The notes under the pieces are model-generated. The model did not search any database. It saw only the letters and a program-made list of their open reading frames with translations, and had not been told where the DNA came from. This document shows positions 36,619-45,652 of a stretch of 64,000 nt of DNA, piece by piece. Made by a program: the position numbers and the translations under genes. The stretch is taken from the NCBI GenBank assembly GCA_029239875.1, contig JARBUD010000002.1:62001-126000 (forward strand), written 5' to 3'. The DNA comes from Xanthobacteraceae bacterium. GTDB taxonomy: Bacteria; Pseudomonadota; Alphaproteobacteria; Rhizobiales; Xanthobacteraceae. The stretch's first letter is position 1, and each line of letters starts with the position of its first letter.

Positions 36619-36760
36619 CTTCAGCCTCCTGCGATGCTGCGAGGTAAGGGGAAGCTTATTGCGCTTTGGTGACAGCGGCGGATGCCGGCGCCCTCCATAG
36701 GGGAACTCCCCGCCCGCCCGGACGGTTAGCCTGCCGAGAGGATCGGCCAGGGAGGGCGGC

Positions 36761-37915
36761 ATGCCGCACCGCATATCGGCGAACGAGACGGGAATTCCCG
36801 GCGCGGCCGCGGCGATGCCGGCGCCCGTGGTGCTGCTGCCGCAGGGCGGCGACCCGGCCGGGCACAGGCTGCGCACCACCGCCGCGCTGGCCGAGCGCAT
36901 CGCCCGGCTGCGCGGCAGCCTGTTCCTCGGCATCCACGAGGCGCCGATCCCCGGCGCGCGCTACTACGCGGTGCCGACAGCCACGCTGATCGGCGGCGGG
37001 GAGGCGGCGCTCTTCGGCATCGAGAACGAGTTCGACCTGTTCGGCGGTCTCGTGCCCTATCCCGTGCAGGCCGGCAAGGCGATCACCCACGGGCTCGTCG
37101 ACGAGAAGGCGCACGCGCCGGCCGGCTATTCGCCCGGCTTCGCGAGCGCCGTGCGGCACGTGGTCCTGGACGGCTTCTCGGCCTTCGACGTGAGAAGCGC
37201 GCACGCGGCCGGCCGCCGGCTCGTCGAGGCCGGGCCGGTGCGGCTGAAGCCGGCCTGGGCCGATGGGGGTCTTCAGCAGGAGGCGATCACCGACCTTTCC
37301 ACGCTCGACGCCGCGCTCGACCGGCTCGACCAGGAGCGGCTCGACCGCTGCGGGCTGGTGCTGGAGCAGGACCTCACGGAGAACGTCGTCTACAGCATCG
37401 GCCGGGTGCGGATCGGCGGCAGGGTGCTGTCCTATTACGGCTTCCAGACCGCCACGACCGACAATTCCGGCCGCGCCGCCTATGGCGGTTCGACCCTCAC
37501 CGTCGTGCCCGGCGAGCTCGACGGGCTGCTGGCGCTGCCGCTCGACGAGGGCACGCGCGAAGCGGTCCGCTGCGCCCTCGCCTATGACGGCGCGGCGCTC
37601 GCGCACTTCCCCGGGCTGATCGCCTCGCGGCGCAATTACGACGTCATCTGCGGCGAGGATGCCGCCGGCATGCGCAAGACCGGCGTGCTCGAGCAGTCCT
37701 GGCGCATCGGCGGCGCCAGCGGCGCGGAGATCGCCGCCTTCGAGGCCTTCGCCGAGGACCCGACGCTCACCGGCGTGCGCGCCGCCTGCGTCGAGGTCTA
37801 TGGCGCCCGGCCGGAGCCGCCGGCGGACGGCTTCGTCTATTTCACCGGCGACGACCCCGAGGTCGGCCCGCTCACCAAATATGCGAGGATCGAGGCCCGC
37901 TATCGTGCATTGTGA
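36761..37915 (+). CDS. DUF3182 family protein
   Basis: A 384-residue protein of the DUF3182 family (PF11379). It has the look of an ATP-grasp-like enzyme: RLVEAGPVRLKPAWADGG, LVLEQDLTENVVYSIGRVRIGG and the late VFVYF/GDDPE region. Function is unknown. It overlaps the following hydrolase gene by 11 bases, so the two are coupled. The ATG at 36761 has GGGAGGG upstream. It is divergent from ppk2. Confidence 0.85.
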   Translation: MPHRISANETGIPGAAAAMPAPVVLLPQGGDPAGHRLRTTAALAERIARLRGSLFLGIHEAPIPGARYYAVPTATLIGGGEAALFGIENEFDLFGGLVPYPVQAGKAITHGLVDEKAHAPAGYSPGFASAVRHVVLDGFSAFDVRSAHAAGRRLVEAGPVRLKPAWADGGLQQEAITDLSTLDAALDRLDQERLDRCGLVLEQDLTENVVYSIGRVRIGGRVLSYYGFQTATTDNSGRAAYGGSTLTVVPGELDGLLALPLDEGTREAVRCALAYDGAALAHFPGLIASRRNYDVICGEDAAGMRKTGVLEQSWRIGGASGAEIAAFEAFAEDPTLTGVRAACVEVYGARPEPPADGFVYFTGDDPEVGPLTKYARIEARYRAL

Positions 37916-38633
37916 ATCCATCTGCATCGGTGTCGACGACGACCACGTAGACGGCACCTTCGCCGTCCCGCGCACCGGGGTTCCCGGCATCCTCTTCCTT
38001 CACGGCTGGACCGGCAGCCAGCAGAGCGACCTCAAGCGGGCGCGCGAGATCGCGACGCTCGGCTGCGTCTGCCTGACCTTCGACCTGCGCGGCCACGCCG
38101 CCACCGAGGCGATGCGCATGCAGGTGACGCCGCGCCAGAACCTGCACGACGCCGTGGCCGCCTATGACGCGCTGGCGAACCACCCCATGGTCGACAAGTC
38201 GGCCATGGCCATCGTCGGCTCCAGCTACGGCGCCTATCTCGCCACCATCCTCACCTCGTTCCGCCCGGTGCGCTGGCTGTCGCTGCGCGTACCCGCGCTC
38301 TACCGCGACGAGCACTGGGTGCTGGCCAAGGGCCAGCTCGACCGCATGGACCTGACCAGCTACCGCAACTCCGAGATCAGCCCGGAGGACAACCGGGCGC
38401 TCGCCGCCTGCGCCCGCTTCCAGGGCGACGTGCTGGCGGTCGAATCCGAGTTCGACGACCTCGTGCCGCACACCACCATCGCCAACTACGTCGCCGCCTT
38501 CCGCCAGGCGCATTCGCTGACCTACCGCGTCATCGCCGGCGCCGACCATGCGCTCTCGGAGAAGGCCGCGCGCGACGCCTATTCCGCGCTGCTGGTCGGC
38601 TGGATCCGCGAAATGGTGCTCGGCGCCCGCTGA
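37905..38633 (+). CDS. Alpha/beta hydrolase (dienelactone/acyl-esterase-like)
   Basis: A 242-residue alpha/beta hydrolase. The oxyanion region is ILFLHGWTGSQ, the nucleophile elbow is VGSSYGAY, the acid is probably in ESEFDDLVP, and the histidine is in AGADHAL. It starts at a GTG (37905) inside the end of the DUF3182 gene. The pair DUF3182-hydrolase suggests one makes an ester or amide-like bond and the other trims it; this is inference. Confidence 0.85.
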   Translation: MHCESICIGVDDDHVDGTFAVPRTGVPGILFLHGWTGSQQSDLKRAREIATLGCVCLTFDLRGHAATEAMRMQVTPRQNLHDAVAAYDALANHPMVDKSAMAIVGSSYGAYLATILTSFRPVRWLSLRVPALYRDEHWVLAKGQLDRMDLTSYRNSEISPEDNRALAACARFQGDVLAVESEFDDLVPHTTIANYVAAFRQAHSLTYRVIAGADHALSEKAARDAYSALLVGWIREMVLGAR

Positions 38634-38756
38634 AGCCTGCGGCCGCCCTTCCGCCCCGAGAATCGCCCCCGCACTGGCCGTTTTGGCCGGGATGGGCTAT
38701 CCAGCACACCCCGCTCAGGCGGGAAGCGTGGCAGGGCAGGAAGGCGGAGGCAGGAC

Positions 38757-40295
38757 ATGGACGCGGCACAGGCTCCGATCCGCTCCGCTGCAGCCGCGCC
38801 GGCCAAGGCGACCTCGCGCGACTGGCTGGCGCTCTCCGTCATCGCATTGCCCTGCCTGGTCTACGCGATGGACCTGACGGTGCTGAACCTCGCCGTGCCG
38901 CATCTGGCGCTCGATCTGGCGCCCTCGGCCTCGCAGCTGCTCTGGATCATCGACATATACGGCTTCATGGTCGCCGGCACGCTCATGCTGATGGGCACGC
39001 TGGGCGACCGCATCGGCCGGCGCCGGCTGCTGCTGATCGGCGCCGCCGCCTTCGCCGCCGCCTCCATCCTCGCCGCCTTCGCCCGCACCGCGGAGGAGCT
39101 GATCGCCGCCCGCGCCCTGCTCGGCATCGCCGGCGCGACGCTGGCGCCCTCGACGCTGTCGCTGATCCGCAACATCTTCCTCGACGAGCGCGAGCGCACC
39201 TTCGCCATCGGCATCTGGATCGCCTGCTTCTCCTCGGGCGCGGCGCTCGGGCCGCTCGTCGGCGGCGTCATCCTGACCTATTTCTGGTGGGGCGCGGTGT
39301 TCCTCGCGGCGGTGCCGGTGATGATCGGCCTGCTGATCACCGGGCCGATCCTGCTGCCGGAATTCCGCGACGAGAAGGCCGGCCGGCTCGACTTCATCAG
39401 CGCGGTCGAATCCATCGTCGCCGCGCTGGCGCTGATCTACGGCATGAAGCACGTCGCCGAGCACGGGCTGAGCTGGGAGGCGCCGGCAGCCATCGCGCTC
39501 GGCCTCGGCGTCGGCGCGCTGTTCGTCGCACGGCAGAAGCGGCTCGCCGACCCGATGATCGACCTCGCTTTGTTCCGGCATCCCGGCCTCGGCGCCGCGC
39601 TGGGGGTCAACCTGTCGGCGATGCTCGGCGCCATGGGCATCTTCGTCTTCATCTCGCAGTACCTGCAGCTGGTGCTCGGCATGAGCCCGATGCAGGCGGG
39701 ACTATGGACCGCGCCGTCGGGCATCTGCTTCGCGCTGGGCTCGCTGGCGACGCCCTGGCTGGTGCGGCGCTTCCGGCCGGTGAACGTGCTGTCCTGCGGG
39801 CTGGTGCTGGCCGTCCTCGGCTTCACGCTGCTCACGCAGTTGGAGGCCAGCGATCCGCTGCCGGTGCTGATGGGCTCGATCCTCCTGATGTGCCTCGGCC
39901 TGTCGCCGGCCGGCACCATCACCACCGATCTCGTCATGCGCATCGCCCCGGCGGAACGGGCGGGCGCGGCCTCGGCGATCTCCGAGACCAGCTTCGAGTT
40001 CGGCGGCGCGCTCGGCATCGCCGTGCTCGGCAGCCTGGTGGCGGCGAGCTACCGGCTGAGCATGGCGGGCGTCGACATACCCGCCATCGCGCCGGACCTT
40101 CTGGAGCCGGCGCGGCGCACGCTCGACGGCGCGGTAATGGTGGCGGGACGGCTGCCGGCGATGCTGTCCGAGCCGCTGCTCGACGCCGCCCATGCCGCCT
40201 TCACCGACGCGCTCGACCGCGCGGCGCTCGCCTGCGTGCTCACGACGCTGGTCGCGCTGCTGATCGCCCGCACGCGGCTTCGCGTAGCCGGCTAA
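38757..40295 (+). CDS. MFS transporter, DHA2 (14-helix) family
   Basis: A 512-residue drug:H+ antiporter of the QacA/SmvA type. Motif A is LGDRIGRRRLLLIG near residue 85, motif C is GAALGPLVGG, and about 14 helices are visible. It exports hydrophobic cations or antimicrobials in known relatives; substrate unknown here. It ends four bases inside the convergent ICMT-like gene (stop codons overlap at 40292-40295). It is preceded by a GGCGGAGG site. Confidence 0.9.
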   Translation: MDAAQAPIRSAAAAPAKATSRDWLALSVIALPCLVYAMDLTVLNLAVPHLALDLAPSASQLLWIIDIYGFMVAGTLMLMGTLGDRIGRRRLLLIGAAAFAAASILAAFARTAEELIAARALLGIAGATLAPSTLSLIRNIFLDERERTFAIGIWIACFSSGAALGPLVGGVILTYFWWGAVFLAAVPVMIGLLITGPILLPEFRDEKAGRLDFISAVESIVAALALIYGMKHVAEHGLSWEAPAAIALGLGVGALFVARQKRLADPMIDLALFRHPGLGAALGVNLSAMLGAMGIFVFISQYLQLVLGMSPMQAGLWTAPSGICFALGSLATPWLVRRFRPVNVLSCGLVLAVLGFTLLTQLEASDPLPVLMGSILLMCLGLSPAGTITTDLVMRIAPAERAGAASAISETSFEFGGALGIAVLGSLVAASYRLSMAGVDIPAIAPDLLEPARRTLDGAVMVAGRLPAMLSEPLLDAAHAAFTDALDRAALACVLTTLVALLIARTRLRVAG

Positions 40296-40816
40296 GTTAC
40301 CGCGCGCGCCAGAGCCGCGTTCTCCGCACGGATGCGCACGGTCAGCAGCACGGCGTTCGCCAGCGAGAAGGCGAGGGCGTACCAATAGAGGTGGAAGGCC
40401 AGCGGCAGCAGCGCGATCTCGGCGATCACCACGACATAGTTCGGGTGCGAGAGGAAGCGGTAGGGACCGCTCCGCACCAGCGGCGCGCCGGGCAGCACGA
40501 TGATGCGCGTGGTCCAGCGCCCGCCCAGCGTCATGAGGATCCACAGCCGCAGCGGCTGGACGAGGAAATAGGCGGCGAGCGCGATCGTGTCGACCGGCCG
40601 GCCGGGGGCGAGCAGCCATAGCCCGGCGAGCCAGGCGGCGTGCAGCGCGACCATCACCGGATAGTGCCCGGCACCGACCTCGTAGCCGCCGGCGGCGAGG
40701 AGGCGCGACGTGTTCCGCCGCGCCACCACCAGTTCCGAGAGCCGCTGCAGGGTGACCAAGCCGAGCACCGCGAATGCCACCGGTGGCGTCGCAAATGTCA
40801 CCATTTCGGTCACCAT
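40292..40816 (-). CDS. Isoprenylcysteine carboxyl methyltransferase-family protein
   Basis: A 174-residue integral membrane methyltransferase-like protein of the ICMT family, with four or five helices and the C-terminal GPYRFLSHPNYVVVIAEI motif that binds SAM. It lies ten bases downstream of the type III PKS gene on the same strand, as in BpsA-BpsB of Bacillus subtilis, where BpsB methylates alkylpyrones. Here it is therefore the likely methyltransferase of the PKS product. Confidence 0.87.
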   Translation of the reverse strand: MVTEMVTFATPPVAFAVLGLVTLQRLSELVVARRNTSRLLAAGGYEVGAGHYPVMVALHAAWLAGLWLLAPGRPVDTIALAAYFLVQPLRLWILMTLGGRWTTRIIVLPGAPLVRSGPYRFLSHPNYVVVIAEIALLPLAFHLYWYALAFSLANAVLLTVRIRAENAALARAVT

Positions 40817-40826
40817 CGGCGCCGCC

Positions 40827-41954
40827 TCACGCCGCCCGCGCCAGCGAGACGCAGGAGGCGGTGAAGCCCGGTCCCATCGAGACCAGCGTCGCCCGTTCCG
40901 GCAGGCCTTCCTTCAGCACCCGATCGAGGATGAACAGCACGGTCGGCGCGGACATGTTGCCGTAATCGGCCAGCACGCCGCGCTCGTGATCGAGCGAGCC
41001 CTGCGGCAGGCTGAAGGAACGCTCGATCGCCGCGACCACCTTGGTACCGCCGGGATGGCAGACGAAACGCCCGATATCCTCGACACTTAGCCCGATGCGG
41101 CCGAGGATCCCCTCCACCGCCGGGCGCAGATTGGTGGCGGCGAAGCTCGGCACGTCCGGCACCAATATGACGCCGAAGCCGACCGGATCCATGCTCCAGC
41201 CCATGATGCCGAGCGTGTCCGGCCACAGATGCTCGCCGGCGCCCTCGATCACCGCCAGCCCGGTCTCGCCGGCGCGCAGCACGCAGGCCGCCGCGCCGTC
41301 GCCGAACAGGGCGGTGGAAATGAGGCTCGCCTTGTCCGGCCGGTCGAGCCGGAAGGAGAGGGTGGACAGCTCCACCGTGACCATGAGCACGGTGGCGCCC
41401 GGCTGTGCCTCGGCAATCCGCGCCGCGATCGCAAGCCCGGTCACGCCGCCGGCGCAGCCGAGGCCGAACACCGGCACGCGCTCGATGTCCGAGCGGAAGC
41501 CCATCTGCCTGTGCACCACCGCGTCGAGGCTCGGCGTGGCGATGCCGCTGGTGGAGACGAAGACGACGGCGTCGACCTCGTCCGGCCGGACGCCGGCGGC
41601 GTCCAGCGCCTTGTTCGCCACCTCGATGAAAAGGCGTGTTCCTTCCTCGACATAGACCCCGGTGCGCTCCGGCCAGCCCATCGGCTGGAGATACCAGTCG
41701 AGCGGGCGCGCGGCGTAGCGGTGGCGGATGCCGGTGGAGGCGAAGACGCCGGACATGGTCTCCGAGTTGGCGAAGATGTCGGCGAAGATGTGGTGCATGG
41801 TCTCGGCCGCTTCCGCCTGGCTGATGCGGTGCGGCGGCACGGCGGTGGCAAGCGAGAGCAGGCCCGCCGGATGGGGGCGTCCCGCGGCGCCGTGCAGCGC
41901 GGTCCTTATGAAGGAGTGCGGGACGGCGGAGATGGATTCGGTGGTGTTCAGCAT
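40827..41954 (-). CDS. Type III polyketide synthase
   Basis: A 375-residue chalcone/stilbene synthase-like enzyme. The Cys-His-Asn triad is C167 (FGLGCAGGV), H300 (FVCHPGG) and N333 (ADYGNMSAP). Such enzymes extend acyl-CoA starters with malonyl-CoA to alkylpyrones or alkylresorcinols in bacteria. With the adjacent ICMT-like gene the product is probably a methylated alkylpyrone. Ribosome-binding site is weak before the ATG at 41954. Confidence 0.92.
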   Translation of the reverse strand: MLNTTESISAVPHSFIRTALHGAAGRPHPAGLLSLATAVPPHRISQAEAAETMHHIFADIFANSETMSGVFASTGIRHRYAARPLDWYLQPMGWPERTGVYVEEGTRLFIEVANKALDAAGVRPDEVDAVVFVSTSGIATPSLDAVVHRQMGFRSDIERVPVFGLGCAGGVTGLAIAARIAEAQPGATVLMVTVELSTLSFRLDRPDKASLISTALFGDGAAACVLRAGETGLAVIEGAGEHLWPDTLGIMGWSMDPVGFGVILVPDVPSFAATNLRPAVEGILGRIGLSVEDIGRFVCHPGGTKVVAAIERSFSLPQGSLDHERGVLADYGNMSAPTVLFILDRVLKEGLPERATLVSMGPGFTASCVSLARAA

Positions 41955-42360
41955 GATGGTCGTCCAGACGGGGCGCCGCTCAGCAAATGGGCGGGCCGGG
42001 ATGCGTTGAACTCGAGCTGATCGTCCGCCCGGGCCCAGCGGCGATAAATCCTATGGAGATATTCCCGGGCCATATGAGCGTACACGCGGACGAAACCTTC
42101 GTATCCAGGTAGCGATTACCTACCGTCATCTCAGAACACGCGAGCTTCTCCAGATAATAACTTGAGGCGCCACGATATTCGATCACGTCGGCGTCATCGA
42201 CGGGCCGATCCGTGCGACGGCGCGTCATCCGTTCGATCTCGGTATACGCCGCCGCGATCCGCCCGATCATCTTCGCGCCGACCAATGGTCAGCACGATCG
42301 ATGACCGGGCGCCGCCCCGCCGTCCGCCCGGCTCGCCGCAAAGAGAGGGAGTTGGAGCGG
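41955..42360. other. Intergenic stretch with a doubtful short frame
   Basis: About 400 bp between the PKS start and the catalase-like gene. A 101-codon minus-strand frame (42285-41980) begins MVGAKMIGRIAAAYTEIERM and has protein-like codon use for its first 60 codons, then becomes low-complexity. No ribosome-binding site precedes it and I do not recognise it. I do not call it a gene. Confidence 0.4.
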
Positions 42361-43512
42361 ATGAACGATCACGACACTGACGGGCAGAATCCCGGCGCGC
42401 GCTACCGGCTGTGGCCGGTCCGCGGGCGCACCCTTGCCGGGCTGGGCGCCACCGGCCTGATACTGGCGGGCGTCGCCGGCGCCTTCGCCTATACCGGTGG
42501 ATACCTGACGCCGGGCGAACTCACCCAGGCGCGCATCATCGACCGCTTCCAGGCGCTGAACGGCGTGCATCCCGGCTTCCGCCGCAACCATGCCAAGGGC
42601 GTCTGCGCCACCGGCACCTTCGCCAGCAACGGCGCCGGCGCGAAATTCTCGCGCGCGGCGGTGTTCGCGCTGGGCAGCGTGCCGGTCGTCGGCCGCTTCG
42701 CCATGGCGATCGGCAAGCCCTTCATGCCCGACAACGAGACCGAGGTGCGCAGCCTGGCAGTAAGCTTCCGCCCGCCGGGCGGCGAGGAGTGGCGCAGCGG
42801 GATGATCGACATCCCGAACTTCCCCGTCCGCACGCCCGACGCCTTCTACCAGTTCATGCTCGCCTCCTCACCGGATCCGGCGACCGGCAAGCCGGACGCC
42901 GCGCGCTTCCAGGCCTTCCTGGCCGCACATCCCGACAGCGGCCCCGCGCTCGGGTCGATCCGCGCGCGGCCATTCGCCACCGGCTTCGACAATGCGAGCT
43001 ACAACAGCATCAATGCCTTCCGCATGATCAACGCGGCCGGCACCTCGACGCCGGTGCGCTGGGCACTGGCGGCGGTCGATCCCTTCGTGCCCGAGGCCCC
43101 CGATGCGGCCCCGGACAAGAACCCGAACTACCTGTTCGACGCGCTGATCGCCCGGATGGAGCGGGCGCCGCTGCAATACCGGCTCGTCCTCACCATCGGC
43201 CAGCCGGGCGACGCCACCGACGACGCGACAAGACCCTGGCCGGCGGAGCGCGAGCAGGTCGATGTCGGCACCCTCACCCTCGACCACATCGAGGCCGAGG
43301 CGCCCGGCAATTGCCGCGACATCAATTACGACCCGCTGGTGCTGCCCGACGGCATCGCCCCTTCCGACGACCCGCTCCTGAGCGCGCGCTCGGCCACCTA
43401 TTCCACCTCCTTCACCCGCCGGGCCGGCGAAGCGAAGACGCCGAGCCAGGTCCAGATCCCCGACACGCAGGTTCCCGACGCACCGGCGTCGACCACGCAG
43501 AAAGGCAGCTGA
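42361..43512 (+). CDS. Catalase-family protein, SrpA type, membrane-anchored
   Basis: A 383-residue small catalase-related heme protein. A single hydrophobic segment (about 24-45) anchors or exports it. The distal histidine is H77 in RNHAKGVCATGTF, and the proximal heme ligand is Y347 with R343 in RSATYSTS. The catalase core is shortened and lacks the C-terminal domain, as in SrpA-type periplasmic catalases. The cytochrome b561 gene follows after two bases, so this is probably a peroxide/electron-transfer pair in the periplasm. The ATG at 42361 has GGAGTTGGAG upstream. Confidence 0.88.
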   Translation: MNDHDTDGQNPGARYRLWPVRGRTLAGLGATGLILAGVAGAFAYTGGYLTPGELTQARIIDRFQALNGVHPGFRRNHAKGVCATGTFASNGAGAKFSRAAVFALGSVPVVGRFAMAIGKPFMPDNETEVRSLAVSFRPPGGEEWRSGMIDIPNFPVRTPDAFYQFMLASSPDPATGKPDAARFQAFLAAHPDSGPALGSIRARPFATGFDNASYNSINAFRMINAAGTSTPVRWALAAVDPFVPEAPDAAPDKNPNYLFDALIARMERAPLQYRLVLTIGQPGDATDDATRPWPAEREQVDVGTLTLDHIEAEAPGNCRDINYDPLVLPDGIAPSDDPLLSARSATYSTSFTRRAGEAKTPSQVQIPDTQVPDAPASTTQKGS

Positions 43513-43514
43513 CC

Positions 43515-44099
43515 ATGACCGCGCAGCGCTTCCCCGCCTTTTCCCGCCTGCTCCACTGGCTGATGGCGGTGATGATCCTCGCCATGCTGTTCATCGGCAT
43601 CGGCATGGAGAGCTCATTGGCCGACTATCACTGGCTGCTGTCGATCCACCGCCCGCTCGGCATCGCCATACTCGCGCTGGTGGCCGTGCGGCTGGTCAAC
43701 CGGCTGGTCGCCCCGCCCCCGCCGCTCCCGGTCGGCATGCCCTCCTATATGCGCCTCGCCGCGCATGCCTCGCATCTCCTGCTCTATGGGCTGATGTTCG
43801 CCGTGCCGTTGGTCGGCTGGGCGATGCTCTCGGCAGCGCGTTACCCGATCATCCTCTACGGCACGCTGCAGCTGCCGCCGATCCTGCCGCAGAACGACAT
43901 GCTCTACGCCGCGCTGCGCGGCGCCCACACCGTGCTGGCGCTGGCGCTGTTCGCGGTCTTCCTCGTCCATCTCGCCGCCGCCCTCGCCCATGGCTTCGTC
44001 TTCCGCGACGGCGTGTTCGGCAGCATGGCGAGCCTGGGTTCCGGAAATGGCCGGCGTGAGCGCGACGTCGCCACCGCGGCGAGCGATCCGGCGCAATGA
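43515..44099 (+). CDS. Cytochrome b561 family membrane protein
   Basis: A 194-residue di-heme b561 with four helices. Heme histidines are in RLLHWLMAVM, SIHRPLGI, AAHASHLLLYG and FLVHLAAALAHGF. The start at 43515 is two bases after the catalase-like stop. It is the third b561 gene in the window and the most tightly paired with its partner. It probably supplies electrons from quinol to the catalase-like protein, which is inference. Confidence 0.9.
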   Translation: MTAQRFPAFSRLLHWLMAVMILAMLFIGIGMESSLADYHWLLSIHRPLGIAILALVAVRLVNRLVAPPPPLPVGMPSYMRLAAHASHLLLYGLMFAVPLVGWAMLSAARYPIILYGTLQLPPILPQNDMLYAALRGAHTVLALALFAVFLVHLAAALAHGFVFRDGVFGSMASLGSGNGRRERDVATAASDPAQ

Positions 44100-44128
44100 A
44101 CCCGAGGTCCGCTCCACGGGGCGGACCT

Positions 44129-44213
44129 CCTCATCCCCGGGCCTGACCCGGGGACCCAGCCTTTCCGCCTTCGCCCGGTTCCCCGGGAGGCCGGGTCAAG
44201 CCCGGCCATGAGG
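44129..44213. repeat. Dispersed palindromic repeat, type B
   Basis: It runs from CCTCATCCCCGGGCCTGACC to GGGTCAAGCCCGGCCATGAGG, matching the element at 3423-3563 with a shorter centre. It lies after the b561 gene, in the gap to the AraC terminator. Confidence 0.75.
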
Positions 44214-44271
44214 GCGGGGAGGTCGGATATCGGTGGGCAACCGGATCGCGAACCCGCCTGGAGGCGACCAT

Positions 44272-44302
44272 AAAAAGACCCCGGCCTGGGAAGGCCGGGG
44301 TC
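44272..44302 (-). terminator. Rho-independent terminator of the AraC gene
   Basis: On the minus strand the stem GACCCCGGCC/GGCCGGGGTC (10 bp, 6-base loop) is followed by TTTTTA. It lies about 50 bp after the stop of the AraC gene at 44353. It is the clearest intrinsic terminator in the window. Confidence 0.85.
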
Positions 44303-44352
44303 AAGGTGGGCTCAGGGGAGGAGCCCCTCGGGGGAAGGGGAGAAGCGGCCGC

Positions 44353-45228
44353 TCAGTTGCGGACGCGGTTGGCGCAGCGCCACTGATAGGGGGTGTCGCC
44401 GACGAAGCGGCGGAACACGGTGGTGAAGTGCGCCTGGGTCTGGAAGCCGACCGCCAGCGCGATCTCCACCAGCGGGTCGCGGGTCTCGAGCAGCATGGCC
44501 TGGGCCCGCTCGATGCGCCGGCGCAGCAGGTATTCGTGCGGGCGCACGCCGGTGGCGATGCGGAACTGGGCGGCGAAGTGCATGCGGCTCAGGCCGGCCG
44601 CCGTGGCCATGTCGGCCAGGGTGATGCTCTCGCCGAGATTCTCGTCGATATAGGCGGCGACGCGCTTGAACCGCCACTTGGGCAGGCCCGACTTCGGGCG
44701 ACGCGAGGGGGTGGCGGGCTCTTCCACCGGCGCCGGATCGAGGCGGTCGAAGGTCGAGTGTCCCAGCCAGGTCTCCGCCTCCGGGGGGCAGCCCGTCTCG
44801 CCGCCGGCCGGCGCCGGATTGCTCAGCAGGCGAGTGACGATGGCGAGCCGCAGAGCATCGGCATAAAGGCCGCCGAATTCGCGTCCGTCATGCTCGGCCG
44901 CTTCCAGCGCGCGGGACAGCCGGCGGACCACCGGATCGCTGCCGCCGGAAGCTTCGCTGCGGCCGCCGGCGAAGAGGTCGGCGCAGCGGCGGAAGCCGTC
45001 CTCCTCGACTTCGAGGCGGATGGTGTCGCCCGCCTCGGCGGCGGGAGAGGCGGCGTTCGGGGCGCTGATGGCGACGACCACGCCCATGTGGCCCAGCCGC
45101 ACCGAGAAGCCGTCATCGGGCGTGTCGGCCACGAGCGGGGCCGCCACGGCGAGCGGATAGGAAGAGGGAACCTGAGTGCCGCGGCGCGGCGCGAAGCTGG
45201 AGGCGAAAGGCGAAACGTGGATCGACAT
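44353..45228 (-). CDS. AraC-family regulator
   Basis: A 291-residue AraC/XylS regulator. The C-terminal DNA-binding domain (about 185-285) has two HTHs: ESITLADMATAAGLSRMHFAAQF and DPLVEIALAVGFQTQAHFTTVFRR (each given in part), followed by GDTPYQWR. The N-terminal domain is alanine-rich and unassigned. It is divergent from the RND pump across 424 bp, so it is the likely local regulator. The ATG at 45228 was chosen because an upstream frame to 45420 is low-complexity; a GGAG site is present. Confidence 0.87.
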   Translation of the reverse strand: MSIHVSPFASSFAPRRGTQVPSSYPLAVAAPLVADTPDDGFSVRLGHMGVVVAISAPNAASPAAEAGDTIRLEVEEDGFRRCADLFAGGRSEASGGSDPVVRRLSRALEAAEHDGREFGGLYADALRLAIVTRLLSNPAPAGGETGCPPEAETWLGHSTFDRLDPAPVEEPATPSRRPKSGLPKWRFKRVAAYIDENLGESITLADMATAAGLSRMHFAAQFRIATGVRPHEYLLRRRIERAQAMLLETRDPLVEIALAVGFQTQAHFTTVFRRFVGDTPYQWRCANRVRN

Positions 45229-45652
45229 GGCCTGGACTCCGTGGTCCTCGAAAAAAGAGAGCCGCTGGAAACTCCGGCACGCGATGGTCGTCTGTCGCAA
45301 CATGCGCCGGGGAGGAGGGTGGTTCCCGGCAGCTATTCCGTCAGTCGCCCGTATCACTCGGTGCATCCAGACATCGGCTAGCGATGAGGTCAGAGTAACG
45401 AGCGGGCTGTTTGGCACCATTCTACGTGGGTTTGGGCCTACCGATGATTAGTTTGGGGGGCTCATACCTTCGTATGCGCACGTCCAAAGCGGCCATCGCG
45501 GCCACATGGGACGGCGCTCCGGCAAGGGTGGGGCGATCCGGAAAGACCCCCGACCCCGAAAGCGCAACATCGGCGACAACTCCGTAAGGGCCGGCCGGCG
45601 CGGGATTCCCGCCGGTGCCCGTGCCGAACATGCGTTTGTCGGGTGTACACCC
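45229..45652. other. Divergent promoter region of AraC and RND pump
   Basis: A 424-bp stretch without a gene that I can support. It must hold the promoters for the AraC gene and for the RND operon. I found no strong palindrome or consensus promoter in it. Confidence 0.5.

Noticed and set aside
41980-42285. Minus-strand 101-codon frame
   Set aside because: No ribosome-binding site, no recognised family and a low-complexity end; kept only as a note on the intergenic stretch.
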